Translations under genes and position numbers: made by a program
The notes under the pieces: model-generated
Told to the model about the DNA's origin: nothing
What the model saw: the letters and a program-made list of their open reading frames with translations, nothing else
The model's database searches: none
From: Candidatus Parachristensenella avicola
GTDB taxonomy: Bacteria; Bacillota; Clostridia; Christensenellales; UMGS416
Assembly: GCA_904420205.1 (NCBI GenBank)
Contig: CAJFUN010000032.1
Span: forward strand, 1 to 64,000
DNA length: 64,000 nt
Direction: 5' to 3'
Part shown: positions 42,666 to 53,087 of the stretch, in pieces
Numbering within the stretch: position 1 is the stretch's first letter
Layout of the letters: every line of letters begins with the position of its first letter

Positions 42666-43439
42666 TTAGCTCTTTGCTTCCCACGGAAGTCCAAAATTAT
42701 CGCCGCTAAAATCGGCGTGCACATACCAGGAATTGCCAATCTTAATTAAATACATCGTTCGCTCGATTTCATGTTCATTCCCTTTTTTGCTAAGGATGAT
42801 CTTAAATGTAACCTTTTTCCCCTCTGAAATATTTAGTCCTATCTCCTTATAGGCTTCCTTGGCCTCTTCAAACTCTCTCCATTCTGTCTCGTAAATTCCA
42901 AGAATATCGTAGAAAAACGTCCAATTCTCTCCAAAGTTTTCATCGATGCTCTCTACTGCACGCTCTAGGATATCCTGACCGTCTTCAAGGAACGCATCGC
43001 GCTCGTCGCTGCGATAATTGTACTGTTCCATAATGATATCCACGACTTGACTGGGCAGCGTGTCAACATACGCCTTTATATCAGCCTTATAGATTGAATT
43101 GATGTATTGATCGATCGTTTTTTCGTAGCTTCTGCCTCCAAGCAGCACGAAAGCGGCAACCGCAGCTGCGGCAACCACGACTGCGATGACCGCAATAGCG
43201 CCGATTTTCCTATACTTCTTTTTTTGAGCCGCAGCGGCGCTGCCTGCATCAGCCGCCCCTAGCTGTTGCAACGGCTGATGCGAAGGTTGGCTTGCGTAAT
43301 CCGGGCTTTCATCCGGGCGCGCCTGCTCCATGGCCGGCTCATTTGACGCCGGTTCTCCTTGCGCTCGCAGCGGCGAGCCGCATTTTGCGCAGAACAGCGC
43401 ATCTTCCTCCATTTTGGCTCCACATTTTGTGCAATACAT
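42666..43439 (-). CDS. Zinc-ribbon single-pass membrane protein
   Basis: A 257-residue protein. An N-terminal zinc ribbon CTKCG...CAKCG (residues 3-21), a low-complexity linker, one membrane helix near 80-100, and an extracytoplasmic domain with a helical part (about 105-200) and a beta-rich end (VTFKIILSKKGNEHEIERTM). The outer part recalls DUF4878/LumP-like lipocalin-fold domains. It lies 79 nt behind the membrane-linked ECF sigma gene on the same strand and may be its partner. Function unknown. Confidence 0.75.
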   Translation of the reverse strand: MYCTKCGAKMEEDALFCAKCGSPLRAQGEPASNEPAMEQARPDESPDYASQPSHQPLQQLGAADAGSAAAAQKKKYRKIGAIAVIAVVVAAAAVAAFVLLGGRSYEKTIDQYINSIYKADIKAYVDTLPSQVVDIIMEQYNYRSDERDAFLEDGQDILERAVESIDENFGENWTFFYDILGIYETEWREFEEAKEAYKEIGLNISEGKKVTFKIILSKKGNEHEIERTMYLIKIGNSWYVHADFSGDNFGLPWEAKS

Positions 43440-43518
43440 TTGGTTACCTCCTAATGTTTCAATTCTATATGCTTACAAAAGGTTCTTGTGCCCAAGCAAT
43501 GTTTTACGCGTTCCCTAT

Positions 43519-45588
43519 CTATCCGGCTGGGGCTATGGCTGACCGGTCTGAAATATCGATCCACTCGACTGTGGGATTCGCTGCGTCAAAGGTTTTGTAC
43601 TCCGACGAACCCAACGTCATTTCCTGTTCTACGCTTCCGCTTACAAGTTTATCTCCCTGTATGGTAATGCGCAAGACCTCAACCGTTCCTGTGCCGCGGG
43701 AAATTTGCTGAGAATACAGCCCGTTTCCATCCGCTGCAATGCGAGGGCCCATTGCTGTGGCGCTCCCATTTATCGGCTTGAGCGCATAGGCATCGCCCTG
43801 TTTCTCGCAGCTATACACGTGAAAATCATAATAGATAAACGGGCCGTCCGCGTTTTCTGTACCTATCAGCAACTCCTGTATCCCATCGCCATCCATATCC
43901 TGCAAACAATACCGGGCGGTCTCATCGCTCACATCATCCAGCACGCCTGCATACAGCTTCTTGATGCCCGCATCTTCGTTTACGCGGTTCGCCCCGCCAG
44001 TTTCCGATTCCGGATCTCCGGAAGCAGCCTCTGTTGAAGGCGTTGCTTCCGTCCCCTCCGGTTGCGTCTCGACCGCTTCAATCCGTACAATCCGGTACGG
44101 CCCATCTGCGGTCGGTTCAAGTACCGCCCTTTTTGAGGCCGTATAGGACGGCTTTTCATATCCTGTATACTGATAGGTGTAATAGATGTTTATTTCACCT
44201 TCTGTATATTCTGTCGCTACAATATCTGCTGTCACAGCATAGTTTAGGGTAGCGGGCGCATAGACGAGCACACCATCTTTGATACGGATAAACTCGCTGT
44301 CCCAATCGCTTTCCTCAAAGCGGTAATCGGTAAACGAAGCAAAGAGGCGGTTAATGTCCTCGACAGCATACTGCGCCTTCCATTCTTCGTTAACCCCATA
44401 GTTTTTAATGATTCCATTGGACTTGGACCCCATACAGAGCGAGTTAAGCAGGTTTGTATAATCGGAAAGCGAAAAGCCTTGCTCCGGAATTTCATCCGGC
44501 CCATAGGCTAGGACGAATTCCACTTCTTCCTTGGTAAGCCCACCTGCAATCAGCGCCGGGTAATCAGCCTCTGCCAGCGCTTTAGGCTCCGGGGCCGTCG
44601 TACTCACTGGCGTGGTTGCAGCTTCGGCCGTGGTCGCAGTCGCTTGGATGGTGGGCTGCGCGGCGGGTGGAGTTGTTTCGTTTCTGTTTTCAGCTAGGCT
44701 TGGGATCAAGCGAGCCGCGCCATAAATCGTGCCGCCTGCAACGCATACGCCAAGGAAAATCGCCGTTGCTTTTCCTGCCGCTGTGTGCAAGAATCCGCTT
44801 TTTGCCGCCGATTTTGCCGCGGCATTTACGCCGGTTTTCACCGCATATCGCGTTTCCGATACGCCGTCGATGATATGGCGTATCTGCGGATCTCCGAATA
44901 CTTTGTCCGCTATTGCCTGTCCCACCTGAGCATATGCGCTGCTTCCAAACAGCTCGGACGCTTGCGCGCGAAGCAAATAAATCAGCAGCGGAAGCGGAGC
45001 GATGCCATACAGGCAATAGCCCTTTTTCTGGAGCTGTTCCGATTTGATTTTTAAATTTTTTCTGCCATAGTTCAACCTGGACTTTACGGTGTTTTCCGAG
45101 CAACCTAGGGCCGATGCGATCTGCCGAATCGAATCGCCTTCCATATAGAACATCAAGATGCACATCCGCTGTTCCGTTGAAAGGCTATCGATCAGTTCAT
45201 GCACAAGCGCGTTCCGCTCCTGCTGCATATAGGCCAATTCCGGCTGAATGCTGATATTTTCATCTTCGATGGAACGCTCGAATTCTTCGGCATCCTCGTT
45301 TTGGTTCATCTCTGTAAATAACATAGGCTTATTCTTTACCAATCTATTCTTAGCTGTATTCGCAACAATTCTACCGAACCATCCTGGAAACGCATCAGGC
45401 TGCTGCAACGAATCCAATCGGGAAAAGGCCCGGATATATGCGTCTTGCAGCACATCCTTTGCCTCTTCCTCATTTTTCATATACTGCACCGCTAAATAGT
45501 ACTTGCTCTGATGCGTCGCCTCGTATAGGAAGCGGAACCCTTCCTCTTTGCCTGATTTTGCAAGTGCAATCGCCTCTTGATAATCCAT
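43519..45588 (-). CDS. ECF sigma factor fused to a membrane segment and extracytoplasmic domain
   Basis: A 689-residue protein. Sigma region 2 covers about 8-75 (NEEEAKDVLQDAYIRAF) and sigma region 4 about 135-185 (IRQIASALGCSENTVKSRLN). A cytoplasmic linker leads to a membrane helix near 270-292 (AIFLGVCVAGGTIYGAARLI) and a Pro/Thr-rich stalk (about 300-335). The large outer part (about 340-689) has a stretch with an FG-GAP-like DMDGDGIQELLIG. A sigma factor tied to the membrane could sense outside signals without a separate anti-sigma factor. Start at 45588 has only a weak AGAAGAG site. Confidence 0.82.
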   Translation of the reverse strand: MDYQEAIALAKSGKEEGFRFLYEATHQSKYYLAVQYMKNEEEAKDVLQDAYIRAFSRLDSLQQPDAFPGWFGRIVANTAKNRLVKNKPMLFTEMNQNEDAEEFERSIEDENISIQPELAYMQQERNALVHELIDSLSTEQRMCILMFYMEGDSIRQIASALGCSENTVKSRLNYGRKNLKIKSEQLQKKGYCLYGIAPLPLLIYLLRAQASELFGSSAYAQVGQAIADKVFGDPQIRHIIDGVSETRYAVKTGVNAAAKSAAKSGFLHTAAGKATAIFLGVCVAGGTIYGAARLIPSLAENRNETTPPAAQPTIQATATTAEAATTPVSTTAPEPKALAEADYPALIAGGLTKEEVEFVLAYGPDEIPEQGFSLSDYTNLLNSLCMGSKSNGIIKNYGVNEEWKAQYAVEDINRLFASFTDYRFEESDWDSEFIRIKDGVLVYAPATLNYAVTADIVATEYTEGEINIYYTYQYTGYEKPSYTASKRAVLEPTADGPYRIVRIEAVETQPEGTEATPSTEAASGDPESETGGANRVNEDAGIKKLYAGVLDDVSDETARYCLQDMDGDGIQELLIGTENADGPFIYYDFHVYSCEKQGDAYALKPINGSATAMGPRIAADGNGLYSQQISRGTGTVEVLRITIQGDKLVSGSVEQEMTLGSSEYKTFDAANPTVEWIDISDRSAIAPAG

Positions 45589-46404
45589 ACTCTTCTATCT
45601 CTTTCCTTTCCAAACATTGATTTTATCGCTTCTACCGCATAACCTTGCCGCGTATGTTCTCTAGCCTTCACCTCCAGGAGCCATCCGCCGAGCTATATCC
45701 AGGCTTGCGCCTCCCAGGGATTGATTATCCAACCGCTTCAACGGCTTCATGCCCTGTCCTCCGTCATCGCTTACTGGCTCATTTCATTTGCTTGTTTTCC
45801 GTTTTCTACTGCTAGGACAAGCGTGAAGGTGAAAAAGTTTTATGGAACAGAAAATTTTTTAAAATCAGCAGTGTATGCCATTGGATGCCGTTGGGCGACG
45901 GAGGCTTTCCGCGAGCTTGAAATTCGCCTGATTTCTTGCCTATATTAGGGATTTTGAAAGAATAAAGCCGCGCATATTATCCTGAAAAAGCGAGAGAGCC
46001 TGCATTCAAAATTTTACAACCAAGCGCTGAATGAATCAATACTCCATCATAGGCAGCGTCACGCCCTACATGCGCCGGCACAAAACGCAGCGCAATTAGC
46101 CCCTTCTTTTGAATATAAAAAGCGGCTACATGATGCAGAAAGCCCTGCGCTTAATCCGTCTCTTTCCCAAGGCACAAGCTCCTCCCCACGTCAAAATCCG
46201 ATCGGCACGTCCACCTCCGCAACCACCATTTTGTTGCTCAATAAAGGTGCCAACCCCGTCCGCATCATGTATATCGCCGTTTTCTGTCCCCTATTCTGAA
46301 AAAGGCAAACGCACCTGGGAGGGCTTCTGAAAACCTTGGTCCTTCCATCAGCAGCAGGAATATCGCGCTGCGGCGGCGAATGAGTATTTTAGAAAGGAGC
46401 CGCC
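45589..46404. other. 816-bp region without a supported gene
   Basis: Short frames exist on both strands but none has a ribosome binding site with a recognisable product. The minus strand near 46190-46290 contains a protein-like fragment broken by stops, possibly a decayed gene. The ribosome binding site of the next gene (AAAGGAG) lies at its end. Confidence 0.45.
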
Positions 46405-47193
46405 ATGAAAAAGAATCTACGCCGCTGGGTATTGCCGGCCGCCGGCGCACTGCTGCTGGCAGCGGTAGCCTTGTGCGTATATTATTTTGCGCCCGGCCCT
46501 GCGCCGGCCGCGCAAGCGTTGAGCCAGCAGCTCGTCGCGCTGACCCCTCAGTCATCGCCGCCCACCGGCCAGGGCGCCCCCCTTGTGCTCATTAACCGGG
46601 AGCATCCTTGCCCCTCCATAGCGCCGGATACGCTCGTCAACCTGTATGCGCAAAAGGATCGGGGCTTTTCCTTAGCCTCCAGTGAGATTGCGTTGACCAA
46701 CGAAACCTTCCAAGCGGCAAAGCGCATGTTCACCGCCGCAGCCCATGACGGGGTAGAGGGTTTTATTATCTCCAGCGGTTATCGCAACCGCCAGGCTCAG
46801 CAAGCCGAATACGAAGCCCAACCCACATTGGCCGCGCTCCCTGGAGCCAGCGAGCATGAAAGCGGCCTGGCCTTCGACGTAACTGCCTATGGCCACAGGG
46901 ACTTTACCCGTACGCCGCAGTATGCTTGGCTTTATGCCAACTGCTGGGACTATGGGTTTATCCTACGCTATCCTTCAGACAAAACCCAAACGACCGGTAC
47001 GCCCGCCGAGAGCTGGCATTACCGGTATGTCGGGCTGCCTCATTCCCGCATTATGGGCGAGCGAGGGCTTTGCCTGGAGGAATACCTTGACTACATACGC
47101 ACTGCGGGCGTAATCCGCGCCGAATATCAGGGGCAGGCCTGGCTAATCGAAGCCGACAGCCAAGGCGTGGTGCGTGCCTATCCCGCCCCATAA
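46405..47193 (+). CDS. D-alanyl-D-alanine carboxypeptidase, VanY family
   Basis: A 262-residue M15B peptidase with an N-terminal membrane anchor (about 8-30). Zn ligands are visible as SEHESGLAFD (His, Asp) and ESWHYRYV (catalytic Glu, His). It trims peptidoglycan stem peptides. AAAGGAG precedes the start. Confidence 0.92.
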   Translation: MKKNLRRWVLPAAGALLLAAVALCVYYFAPGPAPAAQALSQQLVALTPQSSPPTGQGAPLVLINREHPCPSIAPDTLVNLYAQKDRGFSLASSEIALTNETFQAAKRMFTAAAHDGVEGFIISSGYRNRQAQQAEYEAQPTLAALPGASEHESGLAFDVTAYGHRDFTRTPQYAWLYANCWDYGFILRYPSDKTQTTGTPAESWHYRYVGLPHSRIMGERGLCLEEYLDYIRTAGVIRAEYQGQAWLIEADSQGVVRAYPAP

Positions 47194-47233
47194 AAAATGG
47201 TTTCGCCCGCAAGGCAGACAGGAGGACAAGCTT

Positions 47234-48235
47234 ATGACAAATCAGGAACGCTTTACCCGCGCGCTGCGGGGCTTAGGCGGTCTGGATCGGCTGCCCATGG
47301 TGGAGTGGGCGCCCTACTGGGATCAATTAACCTGCCAGTGGGAGCAGCAGGGATTTCCCAAGGGGCTGGCCAACCACGAGATTGAAGCGTATTTCGGCCT
47401 GGATTCCCTTCGCCAAATCTGGATCCGACCGCGGGCGGGCTCCTGCCCCGCACCCGCCAGCCACGGCGCTGCGCTCATGGAGGATGCATCCGGCTATGAA
47501 TCGCTGCTGCCCCATCTCTATCCCCAGCAGAACATTGAGGACGCCCGACGGCAGGCGTTGGCTTTAAAACCCCTGCACGAGGCCGGAGAAATCACCTTTT
47601 GGCTGACGCTGGAGGGATTCTTCTGGTATCCCCGTACGCTTTTTGGCATTGAGGGGCATCTCTATGCCTTTTATGACGAGCCCGAGCTCATGCATCGGAT
47701 GAATGAATCACTGGTCCAATATCATCTTGCCTGCATTGAGGCCGTCTGCGACGTGATAAAGCCCGACTTTATGACTTTTGCGGAGGACATGTCCTATAAC
47801 AACGGCCCGATGCTCTCCAAGCAGCACTTTGAAACCTTCTTAGCCCCCTATTACCGCCGGGTCGTGCCTGAGCTCCAGCGCCGCGATATTCCCGTATTGG
47901 TCGACACGGACGGGGATGTAACCCAAATGATTCCCTGGTTGAAAAGCGTCGGCGTTCAAGGCATTCTTCCTTTAGAGCGTCAGGCCGGCGTGGATGTGAA
48001 TGCGATCCGCCGGCAGTATCCTGATTTCATGATGATCGGCGGCTATGATAAAACCATCATGCACCTGGGCGAGGAAGCGATGCGCGCTGAATTTGACCGG
48101 CTTCTACCCGCCATGCGCGCCGGCCGGTATATCCCATCGGTTGACCATCAGACCCCGCCAGGCGTTACCCTGGAGCAGTATCGGTGCTATGTTCGCCTGT
48201 TGGAGGAATATGCCGTCCGGGCGGTGCAGCCATAG
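47234..48235 (+). CDS. Uroporphyrinogen decarboxylase-family protein
   Basis: A 333-residue TIM-barrel protein of the URO-D/MtaA/CmuA superfamily. The AEDMSYNNGPMLSKQHFETF segment is typical of the corrinoid methyltransferase-like branch found in clostridia, not of haem-synthesis HemE. GGAGG lies 8 nt before ATG 47234. No corrinoid protein gene adjoins, so the methyl donor is unknown. Terminator follows. Confidence 0.82.
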   Translation: MTNQERFTRALRGLGGLDRLPMVEWAPYWDQLTCQWEQQGFPKGLANHEIEAYFGLDSLRQIWIRPRAGSCPAPASHGAALMEDASGYESLLPHLYPQQNIEDARRQALALKPLHEAGEITFWLTLEGFFWYPRTLFGIEGHLYAFYDEPELMHRMNESLVQYHLACIEAVCDVIKPDFMTFAEDMSYNNGPMLSKQHFETFLAPYYRRVVPELQRRDIPVLVDTDGDVTQMIPWLKSVGVQGILPLERQAGVDVNAIRRQYPDFMMIGGYDKTIMHLGEEAMRAEFDRLLPAMRAGRYIPSVDHQTPPGVTLEQYRCYVRLLEEYAVRAVQP

Positions 48236-48245
48236 CCCTATAACC

Positions 48246-48275
48246 ATGCGCCCCGCGTGGCGGGGCGCATTTTGT
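48246..48275 (+). terminator. Intrinsic terminator
   Basis: TGCGCCCCGC and GCGGGGCGCA around a 3-nt loop, then TTTT. Confidence 0.8.
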
Positions 48276-48277
48276 GC

Positions 48278-48306
48278 TTGACTTTGAAACACATGTATCA
48301 TATAAT
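48278..48306 (+). promoter_or_regulatory. Sigma-A promoter of the tetR-GH3 region
   Basis: TTGACT at 48278-48283 and perfect TATAAT at 48301-48306, spacing 17 bp. Confidence 0.85.
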
Positions 48307-48326
48307 GCATGCAAAGAGACACGTGT
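48289..48326. promoter_or_regulatory. Two ACACRTGT sites, candidate TetR operators
   Basis: ACACATGT at 48289-48296 lies in the promoter spacer and ACACGTGT (a perfect palindrome) at 48319-48326 lies just after the expected start of transcription. Their 30-bp offset and position fit autorepression by the TetR protein encoded next. Confidence 0.5.
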
Positions 48327-48348
48327 GTCGCGCAAAGGAGAAATTGTC

Positions 48349-48981
48349 ATGGCCTATCAGACCATTGAGGTTCTTATGGAAAATCCCACCACCCGTAAGG
48401 TGCTGGACATGGCGCAGGAGATGTTTCTTACCTTGGGCTATGGACAAGTGGAAATGAAGGATGTCGCCGCCCGCAGCGGCATATCCCGCAGCACCCTTTA
48501 CCGTCATTTTCCTTCCAAAGAGGCGTTAGCCTTCTATATCAGCATGTACATTTTTCAGGGCCAGCCATTATATTATACCGGCCCGCTGCCGGAAGGCAGC
48601 GGGCTGGACCGGCTGGCCTTTGCTGTGCGCCGATCCGCGCAGCTGCTTTCCCTGCGGCGCGCGCAGGTCGCTTATCTGACGCAGTTTGACATTGTCTTTT
48701 CCGGCAGTTATCCCGATATGGAGATATCCGGATACTATGAAGCCTATGTGCGATCCATGGGGCGTCCCTTCCTTCAACCGATCTTGGATGGGATTGCGGA
48801 CGGCAGTATCCGTCCGATGAAGGATCCACACCTGGCCGCTGTCACCCTGAGCAACGCGCTTTTAGCCATGGCTCAACGGGTTCTGCCTCGGGAGGAGCAT
48901 TTCCGGCGAGAGCAGGGCTATGGCGGAGAAATGCTGACCGAGCTGGCGGATACGCTGATTGACGCATACGCCAACCGATAA
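48349..48981 (+). CDS. TetR/AcrR-family regulator
   Basis: A 210-residue regulator: N-terminal HTH (about 15-62, [23 protein letters not shown]) and a helical ligand domain. AAAGGAG precedes ATG 48349. It lies 26 nt before a GH3 beta-glucosidase gene and probably controls it together with itself. Confidence 0.87.
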   Translation: MAYQTIEVLMENPTTRKVLDMAQEMFLTLGYGQVEMKDVAARSGISRSTLYRHFPSKEALAFYISMYIFQGQPLYYTGPLPEGSGLDRLAFAVRRSAQLLSLRRAQVAYLTQFDIVFSGSYPDMEISGYYEAYVRSMGRPFLQPILDGIADGSIRPMKDPHLAAVTLSNALLAMAQRVLPREEHFRREQGYGGEMLTELADTLIDAYANR

Positions 48982-49007
48982 CCTACGCATCAGAAAGGAG
49001 AGTTTCC

Positions 49008-51389
49008 ATGGACAAGGAGAAATTACTGGCTCAAATGACCCTGGAGGAAAAGGCCTCTTTGTGCTCGGGCGCCGATTTCTGGCATCTCAAGGGGATCGAG
49101 CGTCTGGGCATCCCCTCCATTATGGTAACCGACGGCCCCCATGGCCTGCGCAAGCAGGAAGGGAAGAGCGACCATGTCGGCCTTAATGATTCCGTACCGG
49201 CTACCTGCTTTCCCACCGCTTCCTGCACGGCATCCAGCTGGGACCGGGCGCTGATGGAAAAAATCGGCGCAGCCTTAGGTGAAGAATGCCAGGCTGCCGG
49301 CGTAGCGGTGCTGCTGGGGCCGGCCATCAACATCAAACGTTCCCCGCTTTGTGGCCGTAACTTTGAATACGTCTCCGAAGATCCCTACCTTTCCGGTGAG
49401 CTGGCCGCGTCCCTCATCAGCGGGATCCAATCGCAGGGGGTCGGCACCAGCCTGAAGCACTTTGCTGCAAATAACCAGGAAACCAGCCGGATGACCAACG
49501 ATTCCGTGGTGGATGAACGCGCTCTGCAGGAAATCTATCTTTCCGGTTTTGAAACCGCAGTAAAAAAAGCGCAGCCTTGGACGGTGATGTGCGCCTATAA
49601 CAAGCTAAACGGTACCTTTGCGGCAGAAAATCCCTGGCTGCTGACAGAGGTGCTCAAAGAGCAATGGGGCCATAAAGGCATTGTCGTGACAGACTGGGGC
49701 GCCAACAATGACCGAGTAGCCGGCCTAAAGGCCGGGCAGGAGCTGGAAATGCCCGCCTCCGGCGGATATACCGACCAGCAGATTGTAGAGGCCATTGCCG
49801 AGGGACGGCTGGACGAAGCCGTGTTGGACCGGGCGGTACTCCGGATTCTTGATCTAATCGATAAAGCGGTTTCCCACAAAAAAGTTGGCGCGCATTTTGA
49901 CGCAGACGCTCATCACGCCCTGGCTCGGCGGGCGGCGGGAGAAAGTGCGGTGTTGCTGAAAAACGAGGGCGGCCTGCTGCCGCTGGAGCCCGGCATGCCC
50001 ATAGCCTTGATCGGCGGATTTGCCAAGGCACCGCGCTACCAAGGCGCCGGTAGCTCGCTGATCCATCCGCTTAAGCTGGATTCGGCCTATGACGAGATGC
50101 GCGCCCGGGGCCTGCCGGTAACCTATGCCCAGGGTTATCCGATGGATTCCGACCAGCCCGACGAAACCCTGATTGCGGAAGCCTGCCAAGCCGCTGCCTC
50201 CGCTCAGGTTGCCGTTATCTTTGCTGGCCTACCCGCCAGCTACGAGTCTGAAGGCTTTGACCGCAAGCATATGGACATGCCCCAGGCGCACAACGAGCTG
50301 ATCCGCCGGGTATGCCGGGCTCAACCCAACACAGTAGTGGTGCTCTCCGGCGGCGCGCCGGTAACCATGCCCTGGCTGGATCAGACGCGCGCGCTTCTCA
50401 ACCTATACCTGGGTGGCGAGGCAGGCGGAAGCGCTGCGGTCGATTTGCTCTATGGGGATGTAAACCCTTCCGGCAAGCTGGCCGAAACCTATCCCATCGC
50501 GCTGGAAGATACGCCCTGCTATGGCAATTTTGCCGTCCATAGCCTAACCACCGAATATCGTGAGAGCCTGTATGTGGGATACCGCTATTATGATTCGGCT
50601 CGGAACCCTGTACGCTTCCCCTTTGGCTTTGGCCTGAGCTATACGAGCTTTGCCTATTCTGACCTGCGTCTGGATCATAGCTCGCTGCGCGAAGGCGAAG
50701 GGCTCTCCCTGCAAGTCACCGTGACCAACACGGGCAGCCGCGCTGGCGCGGAATCCTTCCAAGTCTATGTCCGCGCACCCCAGGGGCCGGCCTACCGGCC
50801 CGAAAAGGAGCTGAAGGGCTTCGCTAAAGTTTTTCTGGAGCCCGGTCAGGCCCAAACCATCACGATCCAGCTTGATTCCCGCGCTTTCGCCTATTATAAT
50901 CCGCTGATTCATGATTGGTATGTCCCTTCCGGAACCTATCATGTATTGGTTGGGGCCTCCAGCCGCGACATCCGTCTGGAGGCTCCGGTAGAAGTTATTT
51001 CCCTTCGGCCCGACGCGCCGCAGCCTGACTTACGCCAGCAAGCGCCGGCTTATTATCACCCGGAGCAGGGCTTCCATACCCTATCCGACGGTGAATTTGA
51101 AGCAGTACTGGGCCGTCCCCTGCCTCAGGCCGACCGCCGGCCCGGCGACCGTTTTGACCGCAATTCCACCGTCAGCGACATGCGCACCACGCCGGCCGGG
51201 CGCGCCATTTTCGAGCAGATGATGGCCGCTACTTCCAGCCAGATGGGTGCCTCCTCCGATCCCAACGACCCCAACTATCTGATGGCCGAGCATATGATGC
51301 AGGAGATGCCCCTGCGGAACCTGGGTATGTTCGGCGGTATGGATCCGGCCCAGGTCGACGCGATCATCGACCAGCTGAATCAAGAGTAA
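49008..51389 (+). CDS. Glycoside hydrolase family 3 beta-glucosidase
   Basis: A 793-residue cytoplasmic enzyme (no signal peptide). The N-terminal GH3 barrel has [11 protein letters not shown] and the catalytic nucleophile Asp in [13 protein letters not shown]. The C-terminal domain has [18 protein letters not shown] and [10 protein letters not shown], followed by a fibronectin-III-like domain (about 565-670). The last 100 residues are a Met-rich tail seen in some clostridial members. It hydrolyses beta-glucosides, probably imported oligosaccharides. AAAGGAG precedes the start. Confidence 0.93.
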   Translation: MDKEKLLAQMTLEEKASLCSGADFWHLKGIERLGIPSIMVTDGPHGLRKQEGKSDHVGLNDSVPATCFPTASCTASSWDRALMEKIGAALGEECQAAGVAVLLGPAINIKRSPLCGRNFEYVSEDPYLSGELAASLISGIQSQGVGTSLKHFAANNQETSRMTNDSVVDERALQEIYLSGFETAVKKAQPWTVMCAYNKLNGTFAAENPWLLTEVLKEQWGHKGIVVTDWGANNDRVAGLKAGQELEMPASGGYTDQQIVEAIAEGRLDEAVLDRAVLRILDLIDKAVSHKKVGAHFDADAHHALARRAAGESAVLLKNEGGLLPLEPGMPIALIGGFAKAPRYQGAGSSLIHPLKLDSAYDEMRARGLPVTYAQGYPMDSDQPDETLIAEACQAAASAQVAVIFAGLPASYESEGFDRKHMDMPQAHNELIRRVCRAQPNTVVVLSGGAPVTMPWLDQTRALLNLYLGGEAGGSAAVDLLYGDVNPSGKLAETYPIALEDTPCYGNFAVHSLTTEYRESLYVGYRYYDSARNPVRFPFGFGLSYTSFAYSDLRLDHSSLREGEGLSLQVTVTNTGSRAGAESFQVYVRAPQGPAYRPEKELKGFAKVFLEPGQAQTITIQLDSRAFAYYNPLIHDWYVPSGTYHVLVGASSRDIRLEAPVEVISLRPDAPQPDLRQQAPAYYHPEQGFHTLSDGEFEAVLGRPLPQADRRPGDRFDRNSTVSDMRTTPAGRAIFEQMMAATSSQMGASSDPNDPNYLMAEHMMQEMPLRNLGMFGGMDPAQVDAIIDQLNQE

Positions 51390-51404
51390 TCGCTTTTGTC
51401 CGTC

Positions 51405-51447
51405 AAGGGGCTTTTGCATCCGCGCTAGGCTGCAAAAGCCCTTTTTT
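51405..51447 (+). terminator. Intrinsic terminator of the GH3 gene
   Basis: GGGCTTTTGCA and TGCAAAAGCCC with TTTTTT after. Confidence 0.88.
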
Positions 51448-51495
51448 CGATGCATCTCGTTGGCCTTTCACTTACCAAGGCCCTTCCTGATATGC

Positions 51496-51534
51496 TATAC
51501 TATAGGCGCCGACCGAACATCCTAGAGCGGTCGG
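51496..51534 (+). promoter_or_regulatory. -10 and inverted repeat before the GH31 gene
   Basis: TATACT at 51496-51501 is followed by CCGACCG (51509-51515) and CGGTCGG (51528-51534), a 7-bp inverted repeat at the expected transcript start. It could be an operator for one of the local regulators or a 5' hairpin. Confidence 0.5.
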
Positions 51535-51554
51535 TCAAACAAGGAGGATTTGGG

Positions 51555-53087
51555 ATGGATCAGAAAACCATTGTTATGCTACCCGGTGAGGCCTGGTATG
51601 GTCTTTGCGTCTGGGACGGCTGCCAGATGCCCATCACCCGGGAAAGTGTCTATTCCCGCAGTCTGGAACCCAACCCCACCGCCAACCAGAGCGCGCCGCT
51701 TTTTGTCTCCAGCCGCGGGCGCTACCTATGGTGCGACACGGGTTTTACCGTGGAGGTGCGGGACGGCGTTATCACAGCTTCGTCTCAGCAAGGCCCCATT
51801 GACTTTGAGGAAGGATTCAGCACCCTGCGGGGCGCGTATTTGGCGGCTGCGGCATCCCACTTCCCCCCTCAGGGCAAGCTGCCGCCCGAAGGATTTTTTG
51901 CCAAGCCTCAGTACAATACCTGGATCGAGCTGGCCTACGACCAAACGCAGGAAAATGTGCTGACCTATGCCCGCCGCATCCTAGCTGAAGGGTATCCGGC
52001 AGGTATCATCATGATTGACGACGGTTGGAACGAAGCTTACGGTACATGGGAATTTTCAGTAGGCGCCTTTCCTGACCCCAAGGCCATGGTGGATGAGCTG
52101 CATCGGATGGGATTTGAGGTCATGCTGTGGATCTGCCCCTTTATCTCCCCGGATACGCGCGTCAGCCGGGAGCTGGCCGACAAGGGACTACTGATCCGGG
52201 ACCGTTCGGGGGAAGTCGCCATCAAAAAATGGTGGAACGGCTATTCCGCCGTATTGGATCTATCCCATCCGCAGGCTATCGCCTGGATGCGTGCCCAGCT
52301 GGACAGCCTAATGGCCCGCTATGGCGTAGACGGCTTTAAATTCGACGCCGGCGATCCTTACTTCTATAACGCAGCCCACGATATCACCTACGCGCCTATC
52401 ACGGAAAACGGCCAGGCCGCTGCCTGGGCCAAGCTGGGCGCTGAATACGCCTATAATGAATTCCGGGCTTGCTTTGCTTCGGCCAACCTGCCCTTGGTAC
52501 AGCGCCTACACGATAAATGCCACGAGTGGGGAGAAGCGGGCATGGCGTCGCTGATTCCCAACCAGCTCTGCCAAGGCATCCAAGGCTATGCCTTTACCTG
52601 TCCGGATATGGTGGGCGGCGGCATGCTGGGTAGCTTTCATGGCGAAGGATTTCAGCTGGATGAAGAGCTCTTTGTCCGCTATGCCCAGTGCGCCGCGCTG
52701 TCGCCCATGATCCAGTTCTCCGCTGCCCCCTGGCGCCTGCTCTCTCCGGAAGGAAACCGCCGCTGCCTTGAGGCGGCCCGCCTGCATACCCAGTGGGCTG
52801 GAACCATCATCGAATTGGCACGGCACGCCGCTCAAACCGGCGAACCTATCTATCGCTATATGGCCTATGTTTTCCCTGACCAGGGGCTGGAGCAAGTGAT
52901 CGATCAGTTCATGCTGGGCGACCGATTGCTGGTGGCCCCCGTGCTGGAAAAAGGCGCCGCTTCCCGTTCCGTCCGGTTGCCTGCCGGGCGCTGGCGCTAT
53001 GTGGACGGCACCCTTTACGAGGGCGGCGATGCCGTCACTGTCCCCGCCGGATTGGATACCCTGCCCTATTTTATCCTGGAGGCATAA
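51555..53087 (+). CDS. Glycoside hydrolase family 31 alpha-glycosidase
   Basis: A 510-residue GH31 enzyme, shorter than classical alpha-glucosidases since the N-terminal beta domain is compact. Barrel motifs are GIIMIDDGWNEAYGTWEF, MLWICPFISPDT and the nucleophile Asp in DGFKFDAGD, with a likely acid/base Asp near QRLHDKCHEWGE. RLLVAPVLEKGA marks the end of the barrel. AAGGAGG precedes ATG 51555. Substrate (alpha-glucoside, xyloside or galactoside) is not clear. Confidence 0.88.
   Translation: MDQKTIVMLPGEAWYGLCVWDGCQMPITRESVYSRSLEPNPTANQSAPLFVSSRGRYLWCDTGFTVEVRDGVITASSQQGPIDFEEGFSTLRGAYLAAAASHFPPQGKLPPEGFFAKPQYNTWIELAYDQTQENVLTYARRILAEGYPAGIIMIDDGWNEAYGTWEFSVGAFPDPKAMVDELHRMGFEVMLWICPFISPDTRVSRELADKGLLIRDRSGEVAIKKWWNGYSAVLDLSHPQAIAWMRAQLDSLMARYGVDGFKFDAGDPYFYNAAHDITYAPITENGQAAAWAKLGAEYAYNEFRACFASANLPLVQRLHDKCHEWGEAGMASLIPNQLCQGIQGYAFTCPDMVGGGMLGSFHGEGFQLDEELFVRYAQCAALSPMIQFSAAPWRLLSPEGNRRCLEAARLHTQWAGTIIELARHAAQTGEPIYRYMAYVFPDQGLEQVIDQFMLGDRLLVAPVLEKGAASRSVRLPAGRWRYVDGTLYEGGDAVTVPAGLDTLPYFILEA

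Noticed and set aside
45721-46330. Two + strand frames between the ECF sigma gene and the VanY gene
   Set aside because: No ribosome binding site, no recognisable domain and unlike the codon use of neighbours.
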